A stretch of DNA of 45,660 nucleotides, taken from contig VMTE01000026.1 in NCBI GenBank assembly GCA_013791775.1, forward strand, positions 1 to 45,660, read 5' to 3'. The translations under genes and the position numbers were made by a program. Positions within the stretch are counted from its first letter, which is position 1. Every line of letters begins with the position of its first letter. The DNA comes from Hyphomonas sp. Lineage in GTDB: Bacteria; Pseudomonadota; Alphaproteobacteria; Caulobacterales; Hyphomonadaceae. The notes beneath the pieces are model-generated. The model searched no databases. It was not told the DNA's origin and saw only the letters and a program-made list of their open reading frames with translations. Shown in pieces: positions 24,177 through 34,142 of this stretch.

Positions 24177-25349
24177 ATGATCCCGAACACATATCCCACA
24201 CTGAACTTCGATCTCGGTGAAACAGCGGACATGATCCGCGAAACCGTGAAAAACTTTGCCCAGAAGGAGATCGCCCCGCGCGCGGCGGAGATTGACCGGA
24301 CGGACAAGTTCCCCCGCGATCTGCTGCCCAGGATGGGCGAGTTGGGCCTGCTCGGCATCACCGTCGAAGAAGAATGGGGCGGCACCGGTCTCGGCTATCT
24401 CGAGCATGTCGTTGCCATGGAGGAAATCTCCCGCGCCTCGGCCTCGGTCGGCCTCTCCTACGGCGCCCACTCGAACCTCTGCGTCAACCAGCTTCGCCGC
24501 TGGGGCACCGACGGCCAGAAGGCGCGCTACCTGCCGAAACTCATCTCGGGCGAACACCTCGGCTCGCTCGCCATGAGCGAGAGTGGGGCCGGCTCCGATG
24601 TCGTCTCGATGAAACTGCGCGCCGACAGGAAGGGCGACCGCTACGTCCTCAACGGCACCAAGATGTGGATCACCAATGCGCCGGATGCGGACACGCTGGT
24701 CGTCTATGCGAAAACCGATCCGGACGCGGGTTCCAAAGGCATCACCGCCTTCCTGATCGAGCGCGGCTTCAAGGGCTTCTCGGTCGCCCAGAAACTCGAC
24801 AAGCTCGGCGTGCGCGGTTCGGAAACCGGCGAGCTCGTGTTCGAGAATTGCGAGGTTCCGGAAGAGAACGTCATGGGCCCGGTCGGCGCCGGTGCCCGCA
24901 TCCTGATGAGCGGCCTCGACTATGAGCGCGCCGTGCTTTCCGCCGGTCCCACCGGCATCATGCAGGCCTGCCTCGATGTCGTGATCCCCTACATCCACGA
25001 CCGCAAACAGTTCGGCCAGTCGATCGGCGAATTCCAGCTCGTGCAGGGTAAGCTCGCCGACATGTACGTGAAGATGAACGCGGCCAAAGCCTATGTCTAC
25101 GCCGTCGCCAAGGCCTGCGACCGGGGCGAGACGGCCCGCAAGGACGCCGCCGGCGCGATCCTCTACGCCGCCGAAACCGCCACCAAGCTCGCCCTCGATG
25201 CCATCCAGCTCCTCGGCGGCAACGGCTATATCAACGACTACCCCACGGGGCGCCTCCTGCGCGACGCCAAGCTCTACGAGATCGGGGCAGGGACGTCCGA
25301 AATCCGCCGCTGGCTGATCGGGCGTGAGTTGTTCGCGGAGACGGCGTAA
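24177..25349 (+). CDS. ivd: Isovaleryl-CoA dehydrogenase
   Basis: A 390-residue acyl-CoA dehydrogenase. Seen: [15 protein letters not shown] and [18 protein letters not shown] (FAD site), [19 protein letters not shown] with Glu250 at the position of the catalytic Glu254 of human isovaleryl-CoA dehydrogenase, and C-terminal [17 protein letters not shown]. The absence of Glu before GTSE and its presence in the LDYER segment are diagnostic of this family. Reaction: isovaleryl-CoA to 3-methylcrotonyl-CoA, first committed oxidation of leucine degradation, electrons to ETF. AGGAAA lies ahead of the ATG. It is followed by a hairpin and a convergent histidine kinase; the next pathway gene (mccB) lies 4 kb away. 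Confidence 0.95.
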   Translation: MIPNTYPTLNFDLGETADMIRETVKNFAQKEIAPRAAEIDRTDKFPRDLLPRMGELGLLGITVEEEWGGTGLGYLEHVVAMEEISRASASVGLSYGAHSNLCVNQLRRWGTDGQKARYLPKLISGEHLGSLAMSESGAGSDVVSMKLRADRKGDRYVLNGTKMWITNAPDADTLVVYAKTDPDAGSKGITAFLIERGFKGFSVAQKLDKLGVRGSETGELVFENCEVPEENVMGPVGAGARILMSGLDYERAVLSAGPTGIMQACLDVVIPYIHDRKQFGQSIGEFQLVQGKLADMYVKMNAAKAYVYAVAKACDRGETARKDAAGAILYAAETATKLALDAIQLLGGNGYINDYPTGRLLRDAKLYEIGAGTSEIRRWLIGRELFAETA

Positions 25350-25370
25350 AATTGGTGTACGCCGGCGTAG

Positions 25371-25407
25371 GGTGCAGTGAAGGCTGCAAAACAGCCTGAA
25401 GTGCACC
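25371..25407. terminator. Hairpin between ivd and the convergent histidine kinase gene
   Basis: GGTGCA (25371-25376) pairs with TGCACC (25402-25407), and inside it GGCTG pairs with CAGCC around a CAAAA loop. Two stacked stems lie in the short convergent gap. No T-run; probably a bidirectional terminator. Confidence 0.5.
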
Positions 25408-25459
25408 ACTCCGCAGGCTGACTACCTGAACGGTTCTGGCTGCCCTGTCACCTGCAGGC

Positions 25460-27418
25460 TCAGGCCGTGATCCGCCAATCCTCGTCTTCTTCGGTGCCGC
25501 TCAGGATCTTGGTGATCGCCGTCACCAGCGTCCGTTCCTCGATCGGCTTGGAGACGTAGCCGTCAAAGCCTTTCGAGAGGAATTTCTCGCGGTCCCCGTG
25601 CATCGAATCGGCCGTCAGCGCGATCACCGGCGTGGTGCGGTTCACGCTGCCGGAATTGCGCAGGCGCTTGAACGCTTCCGCCCCGTCGAGGCCGGGCATG
25701 TGAATATCCATCAGCACGATATCGACCTTGCCGCGGCTCAGCACGTCGAGCGCCTGGTTGCCGTCAGCGGCCTCGCTGATCACCAGGCCGTGGATCTCCA
25801 GGAACGAGCGCGCCACGCGGCGGTTGATGGCGTTATCGTCCACCACAAGCGCCCGGCATCCCGTCAGACCCGAGCGAGACTTGCGCGCCGCCACAGGCGT
25901 GACGTTGCTGTCGGGTGTACCGGTCAGGACCGGCGTGCTCGTTTCGGCCAGGAAGGTCAGTGTAAAGACGGATCCCTTTCCGGCTTCGCTGACGGCGGTG
26001 ACGTCGCCGCCCATCATCCGGGCGAGCTTGCGGGTGATCGACAGGCCAAGTCCCGTGCCGCCGAACCGGCGTGTGGTGGAGCCATCTTCCTGCGCAAAGG
26101 ATTCGAAGACGCGCTCGATCTTGTCCGCCGCGATCCCGCAGCCGGAGTCGGACACATGGATCGTCACCTTGTGCCCGCCCGATTCGTGCGCCTCGCTGCT
26201 GACGACGACCATCACCTTGCCTTCGGACGTGAACTTGATGGCGTTGGCCACCAGGTTGCCGACGCACTGGCGCACGCGCACGGGGTCGAACACCAGGCGC
26301 GACGGCACGCTCGGATGCACGAACAGTTGCACGTCGATGCCCTTTTCGTGGGCTGAGGCTTCGTACAGCTTGAACAACCCGCTCAGCTTGTGGCGCAGGT
26401 CGCCGGCCACCGGCGCAGCTTCCATCCGTCCGGCTTCGATTTTCGACAGGTCCAGGATGTCGTTCAGCAGCACCATCAGCGTATTACCCGAGTCCAGAAT
26501 CACCGCGACCTGGTCGGCCTGGGTGGGCGTCAGGTTGCTGTGGGCCAGAACCTGCGCCATGCCCAGCACGCCGTTCAGGGGCGTACGGATCTCATGGCTC
26601 ATGTTGGCCAGGAATTCGGACTTGAGGCGCGTCGCCTGTTCGGCCCGGTGCAGGGCGTCACGCAGCTCATGCGCCTTGCGCCGTTCCTCGCGCACGTCGC
26701 GCACATAGGTGATGAAGACCGTCTCGCCTGTGTCGCCCCAGCGCGCGCTCGACAATGAAAGCTGGACCTGATTGGTGCCGCCAGACTTGGTGGGCGTCTC
26801 CGCGTCCGTGATATGACGGATGACTTCTCCGGAGGCCATCTTCCGGGCCAGCTCCGGGTCTGGACGATAAGCGTTCTGACCCGTCAGTATCCCGACATTC
26901 TGGCCCATCAGCTCTTCGCGCGTCCACTCGGAAAAATTGCAGAGCGCTTCGTTCACATACAGGATTTCGCCGGCCATGTTGGTCAGGACGATTCCGTTGA
27001 CGGCGTGGTCACAGGCTGCCCGCGCCAGCTCGTAAAGGCTGTTGGCGTGGTCGCGTTCCTTGGCGATGTCGGTGACTTCATGGGAGCAGGAGACGGCGCC
27101 GCGCTCGGACGGGACGATCATGGTCTTCATGACCTTGCCGAGCATCTTGGCCGCGCGCCCTTGCTGGGTCGTGAAGGTGCGCGGCTCGCCCGTCTCGATC
27201 ACTTCGATGACCTTCCTGACCATCTCGGAGTCGCGATAGGACGGATCAAACTCGAATATCCGCTTGCCGATGACGCTGCCACCGTCCGGGAAAATGGACT
27301 CGTTCATCAACTGGTTGGCGGCAACCCATTCCAGATCAATGATCTGGCCGGTTTCATCCCTGACGGCCGCCGTTTCACAGACGACGATGGGAAGCAGGTC
27401 GAGCAAAGAATCGCTCAT
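25460..27418 (-). CDS. Soluble hybrid sensor histidine kinase with PAS domains and receiver
   Basis: A 652-residue protein without TM helices. Seen: an N-terminal PAS-like segment (about 5-115), a second PAS (about 130-245; NGIVLTNMAGEILYVNEALCNF), a coiled coil, the H-box SEFLANMSHEIRTPLNG with His275, and HATPase boxes N (NLVANAIKFT), G1 (VSDSGCGIA) and G2 (RFGGTGLGLSITRK). A receiver domain follows with the acidic pair (VVDDN, 526-530), phospho-acceptor Asp571 (VLMDIHMPG) and the conserved Lys (YVSKPI). Such intramolecular hybrids pass phosphate to an Hpt protein, which is not encoded here. GAGGGG lies six bases before the ATG at 27418. The signal is cytosolic and unknown. The 87 bases upstream are AT-rich and probably hold its promoter. 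Confidence 0.93.
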   Translation of the reverse strand: MSDSLLDLLPIVVCETAAVRDETGQIIDLEWVAANQLMNESIFPDGGSVIGKRIFEFDPSYRDSEMVRKVIEVIETGEPRTFTTQQGRAAKMLGKVMKTMIVPSERGAVSCSHEVTDIAKERDHANSLYELARAACDHAVNGIVLTNMAGEILYVNEALCNFSEWTREELMGQNVGILTGQNAYRPDPELARKMASGEVIRHITDAETPTKSGGTNQVQLSLSSARWGDTGETVFITYVRDVREERRKAHELRDALHRAEQATRLKSEFLANMSHEIRTPLNGVLGMAQVLAHSNLTPTQADQVAVILDSGNTLMVLLNDILDLSKIEAGRMEAAPVAGDLRHKLSGLFKLYEASAHEKGIDVQLFVHPSVPSRLVFDPVRVRQCVGNLVANAIKFTSEGKVMVVVSSEAHESGGHKVTIHVSDSGCGIAADKIERVFESFAQEDGSTTRRFGGTGLGLSITRKLARMMGGDVTAVSEAGKGSVFTLTFLAETSTPVLTGTPDSNVTPVAARKSRSGLTGCRALVVDDNAINRRVARSFLEIHGLVISEAADGNQALDVLSRGKVDIVLMDIHMPGLDGAEAFKRLRNSGSVNRTTPVIALTADSMHGDREKFLSKGFDGYVSKPIEERTLVTAITKILSGTEEDEDWRITA

Positions 27419-27505
27419 CAGAAGCCCCTCGCGAAAATAGAATTTTTCACGCGAATCCTGAACTAACTTACTTAATGCTCTGTTGATATTATTACAGATT
27501 GCCGC

Positions 27506-29272
27506 CTATGCAGGGCAGCACAGCCGGGGTATTTCGCTCGCCTGCAGGGCAGCCTTGGCCGCCACATACCCCGCCTCGACCGCGTCGTCATAGGCGGTCC
27601 AGTCCCGCAGGTCGATGCCCGGCAGATCCGGCAGGATCATCACATCGGTCTGGTCGCGGCCGAGTTTGGGGTCATTGCGCACGGTCGCTGCCCGCATCAG
27701 CAGGCCCGCAATCGGCGGCGGCGACGAGAACCCGTTGCGTACGACCCATTGCCAGAAGTTCAGCGGCCGGACGAATTCCTCGCGGTTGAGGCCCTCCGGC
27801 TGGCCCGAAACGTCCGATCCGATCACGAAGCCCTGGTGCATCTCGCGCATGGTTTCGACCGGGAAGTTGTTCAGAACCGCGCCATCGACCAGGATATCCT
27901 CCCCGTCGACCACCGGCGGCAGGATGCCGGGCAGGGAAATGGTTGCCCGCAGCGCTGTCCGCAGCAGCCCGTTGCGGTGGATGTGCACCTTGCCGGACGT
28001 CAGGTTCGTGGACAGCGCAAAGAAGGGGATCTTCAGTTCGCCGATCTCAGACTCGCCGAAATGCTCTTCCAGCCGCGCGTTGACGCGCTTGCCTTTCACC
28101 ATGCCGACGACCGGCAGGTTATAGTCGCCCAGCGGGTTCGATTCCACAAACGCCTTGCGGATGCGCAGCTCGATTTCCGCGTCATCCCAACCCATCGCGA
28201 CGCAGGCCGCCACGACAGCACCCATCGAGGCCCCGCCGGCAAAGTCGATCGGAATGCCCATCTCGCGGATCGCGCGGATGGCACCAATATGGCTGTAGGC
28301 GCGTGCCCCCCCGCCGGACAATACGATGCCGACGGACCGGCCGGCCATCACGCGGGCGAGGCGCGTCGCATCATTCTGCGCGTCGCCGAACCAGTGGAAC
28401 AGCCGGTTGGCCCCGGCCGCCAGAAGCCATTCCTGCGGCCGCGCCGCGCGGCGCTCCGTGCCCGGATGGAGCAGGATCACATCGACCAGCTTGAGCCGCT
28501 GGGCGGGCGATGTCTCTTCCGGCATCAGCGGCACCGAGGGGCGTGCGTCGCCGCGCGCCAGCACCCAGATCCGGTCGGCCTGCCGTGTGGACAGCTTGAA
28601 CCAGGACGTGTCGCCGATCGCGGTGATCAGGATCACCGTGTCATTGTTGCGTTCGAGTTCGTCGAAGAAGGCCGCCGGCTTTTCATCGCCCTGGACCTCG
28701 TCGATGATCGCCACCTTCTGGCCGAACTTCACCAGCTCCTCGCGCAGCGCCCGGGCGCGCGTGCGCAGGTCGATCGTCGGCGAGGTTGAGATCAGCGTAT
28801 AAACTTTCGGCAAGGTCGAGACGCTGCGCTGGCCCGTGCGGCCGAGCCGGCGCAGGATGATCCGGATCATGCCTTCCAGCAGTTCCGGCTCGGACTGCAC
28901 CAGCCGGTTCCAGCCCGTGCGCGACAGCGCCAGCACTTCGGAATCGCGCAGCGCATAGACCGATCCGCTGTGCGGCTTGTCGTCCGGCGCGCCGTCGCCG
29001 TTCAGGTCGACGCCGCCCAGGAACAGCGCCATTTCGCCCACCGGCTCGCCGGGGCGGATATGGCCGAGAAACTCGTTACCGGCGCCAAACGCGCCCAGCG
29101 CGCCCGACACCACGAAATAGATCGAATCGGCGAGTTCCCCCGCCAGGAAAAGCGGCTGTCCCGCGGGCAGGGAGAACCATCGCGCTTCCTTGCCGGCCGA
29201 CCGCATCGCGCGCTGCGACACATCTTTCAGCAGCGGTATATTCTTCAGATCAGCCGTAAAGTCGGTCCGCAT
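27506..29272 (-). CDS. Cyclic-nucleotide-binding-domain patatin-like phospholipase (NTE/RssA family)
   Basis: About 588 residues. Seen: an N-terminal cNMP-binding domain (about 8-145; PAGQPLFLAGELADSIYFVVSG-type start, GEPVGEMALF), a middle region, then the patatin domain. Its oxyanion loop is SGGGARAYSHIG, its nucleophile is Ser349 in GGASMG, and its catalytic Asp463 is in VDGAVLNN. This matches the bacterial neuropathy-target-esterase-like lysophospholipases. Odd: a run of about 14 residues (DLNGDGAPDD, residues 89-98) with the spacing of an EF-hand loop interrupts the cNMP domain. Start: ATG 29272 has AGGA eight bases upstream; an ATG at 29317 adds 15 basic residues. Divergent from mccB. 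Confidence 0.9.
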   Translation of the reverse strand: MRTDFTADLKNIPLLKDVSQRAMRSAGKEARWFSLPAGQPLFLAGELADSIYFVVSGALGAFGAGNEFLGHIRPGEPVGEMALFLGGVDLNGDGAPDDKPHSGSVYALRDSEVLALSRTGWNRLVQSEPELLEGMIRIILRRLGRTGQRSVSTLPKVYTLISTSPTIDLRTRARALREELVKFGQKVAIIDEVQGDEKPAAFFDELERNNDTVILITAIGDTSWFKLSTRQADRIWVLARGDARPSVPLMPEETSPAQRLKLVDVILLHPGTERRAARPQEWLLAAGANRLFHWFGDAQNDATRLARVMAGRSVGIVLSGGGARAYSHIGAIRAIREMGIPIDFAGGASMGAVVAACVAMGWDDAEIELRIRKAFVESNPLGDYNLPVVGMVKGKRVNARLEEHFGESEIGELKIPFFALSTNLTSGKVHIHRNGLLRTALRATISLPGILPPVVDGEDILVDGAVLNNFPVETMREMHQGFVIGSDVSGQPEGLNREEFVRPLNFWQWVVRNGFSSPPPIAGLLMRAATVRNDPKLGRDQTDVMILPDLPGIDLRDWTAYDDAVEAGYVAAKAALQASEIPRLCCPA

Positions 29273-29407
29273 GGCGCGATCCTTGCGCGTTCTCTTCAAG
29301 GTTTGAAAGCCGTCCATGCTACCCGTTTACCATAAATCCGTTACCGAACCGGTGACATGCGCGTGAGCGGGAGCTAATCCTCAGCCGGAATTGTTAAGGA
29401 TAACCGC

Positions 29408-31015
<1,608 letters not shown>

Positions 31016-31055
31016 TTGCGCAGGGGTGATTTCAGCGGTATGACTGGGTCATACC
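31016..31055 (+). promoter_or_regulatory. parDE promoter with overlapping palindromic operator
   Basis: TTGCGC (31016-31021), 17 bases, TATGAC (31039-31044). The inverted repeat GGTATGAC (31037-31044) / GTCATACC (31048-31055) is perfect with a 3-base centre and covers the -10. ParD-type antitoxins repress their own operon, so this is the likely autoregulatory site. Confidence 0.6.
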
Positions 31056-31069
31056 ATCAGGAGCGACGT

Positions 31070-31363
31070 ATGACCGTCAAGACCTCGATTTCGCTGACCG
31101 ATCAGCTGCATGACAAAGCCATGCAGCTGGTTCAATCCGGAGCCTACCCGCACCTCAGCGCGCTGGTTCAGCAAGCCATGCGCGATCTGCTTTCGGCCGA
31201 AGCCGCCCGCGAAGCGCGGCTGGCACTTCTCCGCGTGGAATTGCAGCGACGTATGGACGCCACAGAATTTATCCCGGCCGAGGAGGTGTTCCCCGAGACG
31301 GAGGCAGAGTTTGCAGCCTTGCTTGCTGAAGGTGACCGTTCGGACAAATTTGCCGTCGAATGA
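31070..31363 (+). CDS. parD: ParD-family antitoxin (ribbon-helix-helix)
   Basis: A 97-residue antitoxin. Seen: N-terminal ribbon KTSISLTDQLHDKAMQLVQSG followed by YPHLSALVQQAMRDLL, the CC2985/CopG-like DNA-binding fold of ParD, and an acidic C-terminal tail (EEVFPETEAEFAALLAEGD) of the kind that wraps around the toxin. AGGAG lies six bases before the ATG at 31070; an in-frame upstream start at 31016 would include the operator and is rejected. The stop overlaps parE by four bases (ATGA). Expected to bind the palindrome at 31037-31055 and to neutralise ParE. Confidence 0.9.
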   Translation: MTVKTSISLTDQLHDKAMQLVQSGAYPHLSALVQQAMRDLLSAEAAREARLALLRVELQRRMDATEFIPAEEVFPETEAEFAALLAEGDRSDKFAVE

Positions 31364-31692
31364 TCCCGGCGCGTTTGGTCTTTACGCGCGCCGCACGCGC
31401 TGACCTCGCAGTCATCGCCCATCACATCCAGCAAAATTCCGGCAGCAGCAAAAGCGCCCTGCGCGCGGTGGCGTCCATACGCGCTGCCGCAGACTCTCTT
31501 TGTGAATTTCCGTTGCAGGGAAAAGACCGTTCCGATCTCGTTCCAGGCATTCGCAGCTGGCCTGCGGGTAAGGCGATCATCTTCTATTCCGTTGGAGGCG
31601 AACGAGAAACAGTCGTCATCCGCGCCATCTTCTATGGAGGGCAGAACTATGATGCGATACTCGCTGAGCGGCGAAAGCCGGAGACGGAATAA
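31360..31692 (+). CDS. parE: ParE-family toxin (RelE/ParE superfamily)
   Basis: A 110-residue basic toxin. Seen: LVFTRAARADLAVIAHHIQQNSG (helix-alpha-1), ADSLCEFPLQGKDRSDLVPGIRSWPAGKAIIFYSV (core beta strands) and VVIRAIFYGGQNYDAIL. This is the usual ParE plan of two helices and a four-strand sheet with C-terminal aromatic and basic residues. ParE proteins act on DNA gyrase, while the RelE branch cleaves mRNA; the sequence (IRAIFYGGQNY) favours ParE. It overlaps the antitoxin by four bases. A strong GC hairpin (CCGGCG/CGCCGG, 31751-31765) lies about 60 bases after the stop. The pair is inserted in the leucine cluster. Confidence 0.9.
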   Translation: MIPARLVFTRAARADLAVIAHHIQQNSGSSKSALRAVASIRAAADSLCEFPLQGKDRSDLVPGIRSWPAGKAIIFYSVGGERETVVIRAIFYGGQNYDAILAERRKPETE

Positions 31693-31889
31693 GTTTCCGC
31701 CGCTCTGCGATCGCCGCCCTGAAGCTGCATCTCTTTCGTCTTGCCGGGGGCCGGCGTCGCGCCGGTGAGGCTGGCTATGGCCGGCTCCGTCTCTTTGGCG
31801 CGCCGCGGGTTCCTAAGTAGATCTCCCGGCTTCACGCGGGCGCAATGCGGGTTAGATGTATCAGGGAACTGTTCAGCAAGGCCCGCACA

Positions 31890-32477
31890 ATGGCGCGCAA
31901 CATCTGCATCATCGACGGGCATCCGGACGGGGATCCCTACCGGCTGATCCATTCGCTGGCCAATGCCTATGCCGAGGGAGCCGCAGCGGCGGGTCACACG
32001 GTCACCCGCATCAAGGTCAGCGCGCTGGACTTTCCGCTCCTCGACAGCATTGCCGATTTCGAAACGCCTCCGCCCGAGCCAGTGCTCAGTGAGCGGAACA
32101 AGATTGCCGCCGCCGATCATGTCGTGATCCTGTTCCCGCTCTGGCTGGGCGGCATGCCGGCCAAGCTGCGCGCCTTCTTCGAACAGGCCGCGCGCGCCTC
32201 CTTCTTCATCGGCCCGGCCAAGGAGGGCGCCCACTGGCCGGCAAAGTTGATGGAGGGCAAATCCGCCCACACCGTCATCACCATGGGCATGCCGGGACTG
32301 GTGTACCGTTTCGGCATGGACGCCGGCAGCCTCAAGGCGCTTGAGCGCGGCGTCCTCGGCCTGTCCGGCTTCAAGCCCCTGAAGCACACCATCCTCGGCG
32401 GCATGGGCAATGTATCGCCCGAACGCTATGCCGAGCTGTGCGAAGAGATGCGCGGCTACGGCGCGAGCGCCGCGTAA
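31890..32477 (+). CDS. NAD(P)H dehydrogenase (quinone)-like flavodoxin-fold protein
   Basis: A 195-residue protein. Seen: FMN loop IDGHPDGDPYRLIHSLANAY, a stretch of helices, then HVVILFPLWLGGMPAKLRAFFEQ, the hallmark of the NQO/MdaB/YwrO family. The segment ARASFFIGPAKEGAHWPAKLM is less usual. The enzyme would reduce quinones or azo/nitro compounds with NAD(P)H and FMN. Start: ATG 31890, with AAGG nine bases upstream; an in-frame start at 31845 would add 15 residues without support. It stands alone between the toxin-antitoxin pair and the EF-hand gene. The preceding 197 bases contain hairpins but no recognised gene. Confidence 0.85.
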   Translation: MARNICIIDGHPDGDPYRLIHSLANAYAEGAAAAGHTVTRIKVSALDFPLLDSIADFETPPPEPVLSERNKIAAADHVVILFPLWLGGMPAKLRAFFEQAARASFFIGPAKEGAHWPAKLMEGKSAHTVITMGMPGLVYRFGMDAGSLKALERGVLGLSGFKPLKHTILGGMGNVSPERYAELCEEMRGYGASAA

Positions 32478-32647
32478 ACAATCCGTACCGGGAGCATTAG
32501 TGCGAGCCCGGCTGCCCCATTACCGCCACATCTTCGCCGCCATGATGTAAAGTCTGTCGTGAAGCGTTTGTCACACCCCTTGCCGGATTATCGACCTAAA
32601 AGGGACGGGCCGCGACATACCTGCGGCGACACCAAACGGAGTACGAC

Positions 32648-32938
32648 ATGAAACGCACATCCATCCTTGCAGCCGGCCTCATCGCAACTGCACTGGCGGC
32701 ACATGCGGGGGAAATGCCTGGACTTCCGTCCTACGACACAGACGCAGACGGCCAGATCAGCAAGGCCGAGTTCGTGACCGCCAAAACCGCTGACGGCAAA
32801 GTCAGCGAGGAACAGGCCGAAGAAAAATTCATCAAGGCCGACACCGACGCGAACGGTTACTTGAGCCAGGCGGAATACACCGCCGCGCTCGAGGCCTGGA
32901 AAGCCGCCAAGGCCAAGGCCGCGCCCGGCAACCCATAA
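32648..32938 (+). CDS. Exported EF-hand calcium-binding protein
   Basis: A 96-residue protein with a signal peptide (MKRTSILAAGLIATALAAHA, cut near 20-21). Two EF-hand loops follow: DTDADGQISKAEF (Asp30-Glu41) and DTDANGYLSQAEY (Asp65-Glu76). All metal-ligand positions (1, 3, 5, 12) are acidic or Asn. Helices on both sides are short and the tail is Ala/Lys rich, so each pair could form a calmodulin-like unit in the periplasm. GGAG lies six bases before the ATG. A strong terminator follows at 32963. Partners unknown; such proteins often buffer or sense Ca2+ in the cell envelope. Confidence 0.9.
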   Translation: MKRTSILAAGLIATALAAHAGEMPGLPSYDTDADGQISKAEFVTAKTADGKVSEEQAEEKFIKADTDANGYLSQAEYTAALEAWKAAKAKAAPGNP

Positions 32939-32962
32939 CCCAGGCCCGGTCCATCCTCACTC

Positions 32963-32995
32963 ACGGCCTCCGCATCCGCTGCGGGGGCCGTTCTG
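32963..32995 (+). terminator. Rho-independent terminator of the EF-hand gene
   Basis: ACGGCCTCCGCA (32963-32974) pairs with TGCGGGGGCCGT (32980-32991) with one G-T wobble and a 5-base loop, followed by TTCT. A 12-bp GC-rich stem 25 bases past the stop. Confidence 0.7.
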
Positions 32996-33088
32996 TCATC
33001 CGCCGCCTGCCGCAGCGCACGGGCGCTTGCGAACAGCTTGCAACCTGCTATCGCCTGTCCCGATCCGAAACGGCGATGGCCAGAACGC

Positions 33089-34129
33089 GTGACCCCGAAA
33101 CCCTTTGAGCAAAACCGCTTCGACCTGATCCGCCTCCTGCTGGCGGCGAGCGTGTTCGCCTATCACGCAGCGGCGCTGTCGGCCTTCGCGCCCGGCGGCC
33201 CGCTGGAGACAGGTCTCGCTCATCTCGCCGAACTTTCGATCCAGGGCTTCTTCATCGTCTCCGGCGCGCTCGTGGCCGGCTCGCTCGCGCGCTCCGCCAG
33301 CCTCCCGGACTATGCCGGCAAGCGCGTCCGCCGTCTCTATCCGGCCTATGCCCTTGTCATCCTGGTCCCTGCCGCCATCAGCTTCGCGCTGACCCGGGAC
33401 GGGCCGGGCGTCCTGCGCTATCTGGCGGCCAACCTGTCCTTCCTGAATTTCCTGGAGCCGAACCTCCCAGGCCTCTTCGCGCACAACCGGTTCACCGAAG
33501 TCAACGGCGCGCTCTGGACACTGAAGATCGAGGTGATGTTCTACATCACGCTCCCGCTGATCCTCCTTGTGCTGAAGGCGCTGCGCGGCGCCTGGTGGGT
33601 CGGCATCCTTGCGATCTATGTGGCCGCTGAGGCCTGGGCCGCGTTGATGCCCGGCCTTGCCGATGCGCATCTCGGCCAGGCGCTTGCCCGCCAGCTGCCC
33701 GGGCAGATGGCGTTCTTTGCCATGGGCATCGCGATCTGGAAAAGCGAGGCGCACCTGCGCCGGCGTTGGCGCGCGCTCGGTCTGTCGGGCGCCTTGCTCC
33801 TCGCCGCCACGCTGATGCACCCCGCGCTGGAGCCGCTGCGCGCACTGGCCCTCGCCGGGCTCATTTCCGCCATCGCCTTCGCGCCGGGCCCCGCGCTGAA
33901 TGCTGCCCGCTTCGGTGATATTTCCTACGGCCTCTACATCATCCATTTCCCGGTCCTGCAGGTCCTGCTCGCCGCCGGCCTCCTGGCAACGCTCGGCGCG
34001 CCCGCCTTCTTCGCGCTCGCCGCCGGGCTCGTCATCGCCGCCAGCTTCGCTCTCTGGCACCTCATTGAGAAGCCTGCCTTGCGCCCGTCGAGCCACTACC
34101 GCAAAGTGGCTGAAAGCAAATCTTCCTGA
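33089..34129 (+). CDS. Acyltransferase-3 family membrane protein
   Basis: About 346 residues with some 10 TM helices (OafA/OpgC family). Seen: NRFDLIRLLLAASVFAYHAAALS with the conserved His in the first helix, GFFIVSGALVAGSLARS, and RVRRLYPAYALVIL (the R-x-x-R-x-x-P segment). WTLKIEVMFYITLPLILL and DISYGLYIIHFPVLQVLL are also of the family. Such enzymes O-acylate sugars of lipopolysaccharide, exopolysaccharide or peptidoglycan. No ATG is available at the domain start; GTG 33089 is chosen, and TTG 33038 is a longer alternative. It ends 13 bases before the hydratase gene, so the two may share a transcript although their roles differ. Confidence 0.85.
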   Translation: MTPKPFEQNRFDLIRLLLAASVFAYHAAALSAFAPGGPLETGLAHLAELSIQGFFIVSGALVAGSLARSASLPDYAGKRVRRLYPAYALVILVPAAISFALTRDGPGVLRYLAANLSFLNFLEPNLPGLFAHNRFTEVNGALWTLKIEVMFYITLPLILLVLKALRGAWWVGILAIYVAAEAWAALMPGLADAHLGQALARQLPGQMAFFAMGIAIWKSEAHLRRRWRALGLSGALLLAATLMHPALEPLRALALAGLISAIAFAPGPALNAARFGDISYGLYIIHFPVLQVLLAAGLLATLGAPAFFALAAGLVIAASFALWHLIEKPALRPSSHYRKVAESKSS

Positions 34130-34142
34130 GAGGATATTCGCC

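Noticed and set aside
31693-31889. Possible tRNA or riboswitch in the gap after parE
   Set aside because: Only simple GC hairpins; no cloverleaf, no TTCRANYC arm, and no conserved aptamer core recognised.
32568-32601. Promoter for the EF-hand gene from TTGTCA at 32568
   Set aside because: Candidate -10 hexamers lie at 12 or 22 bases, not at 16-18.
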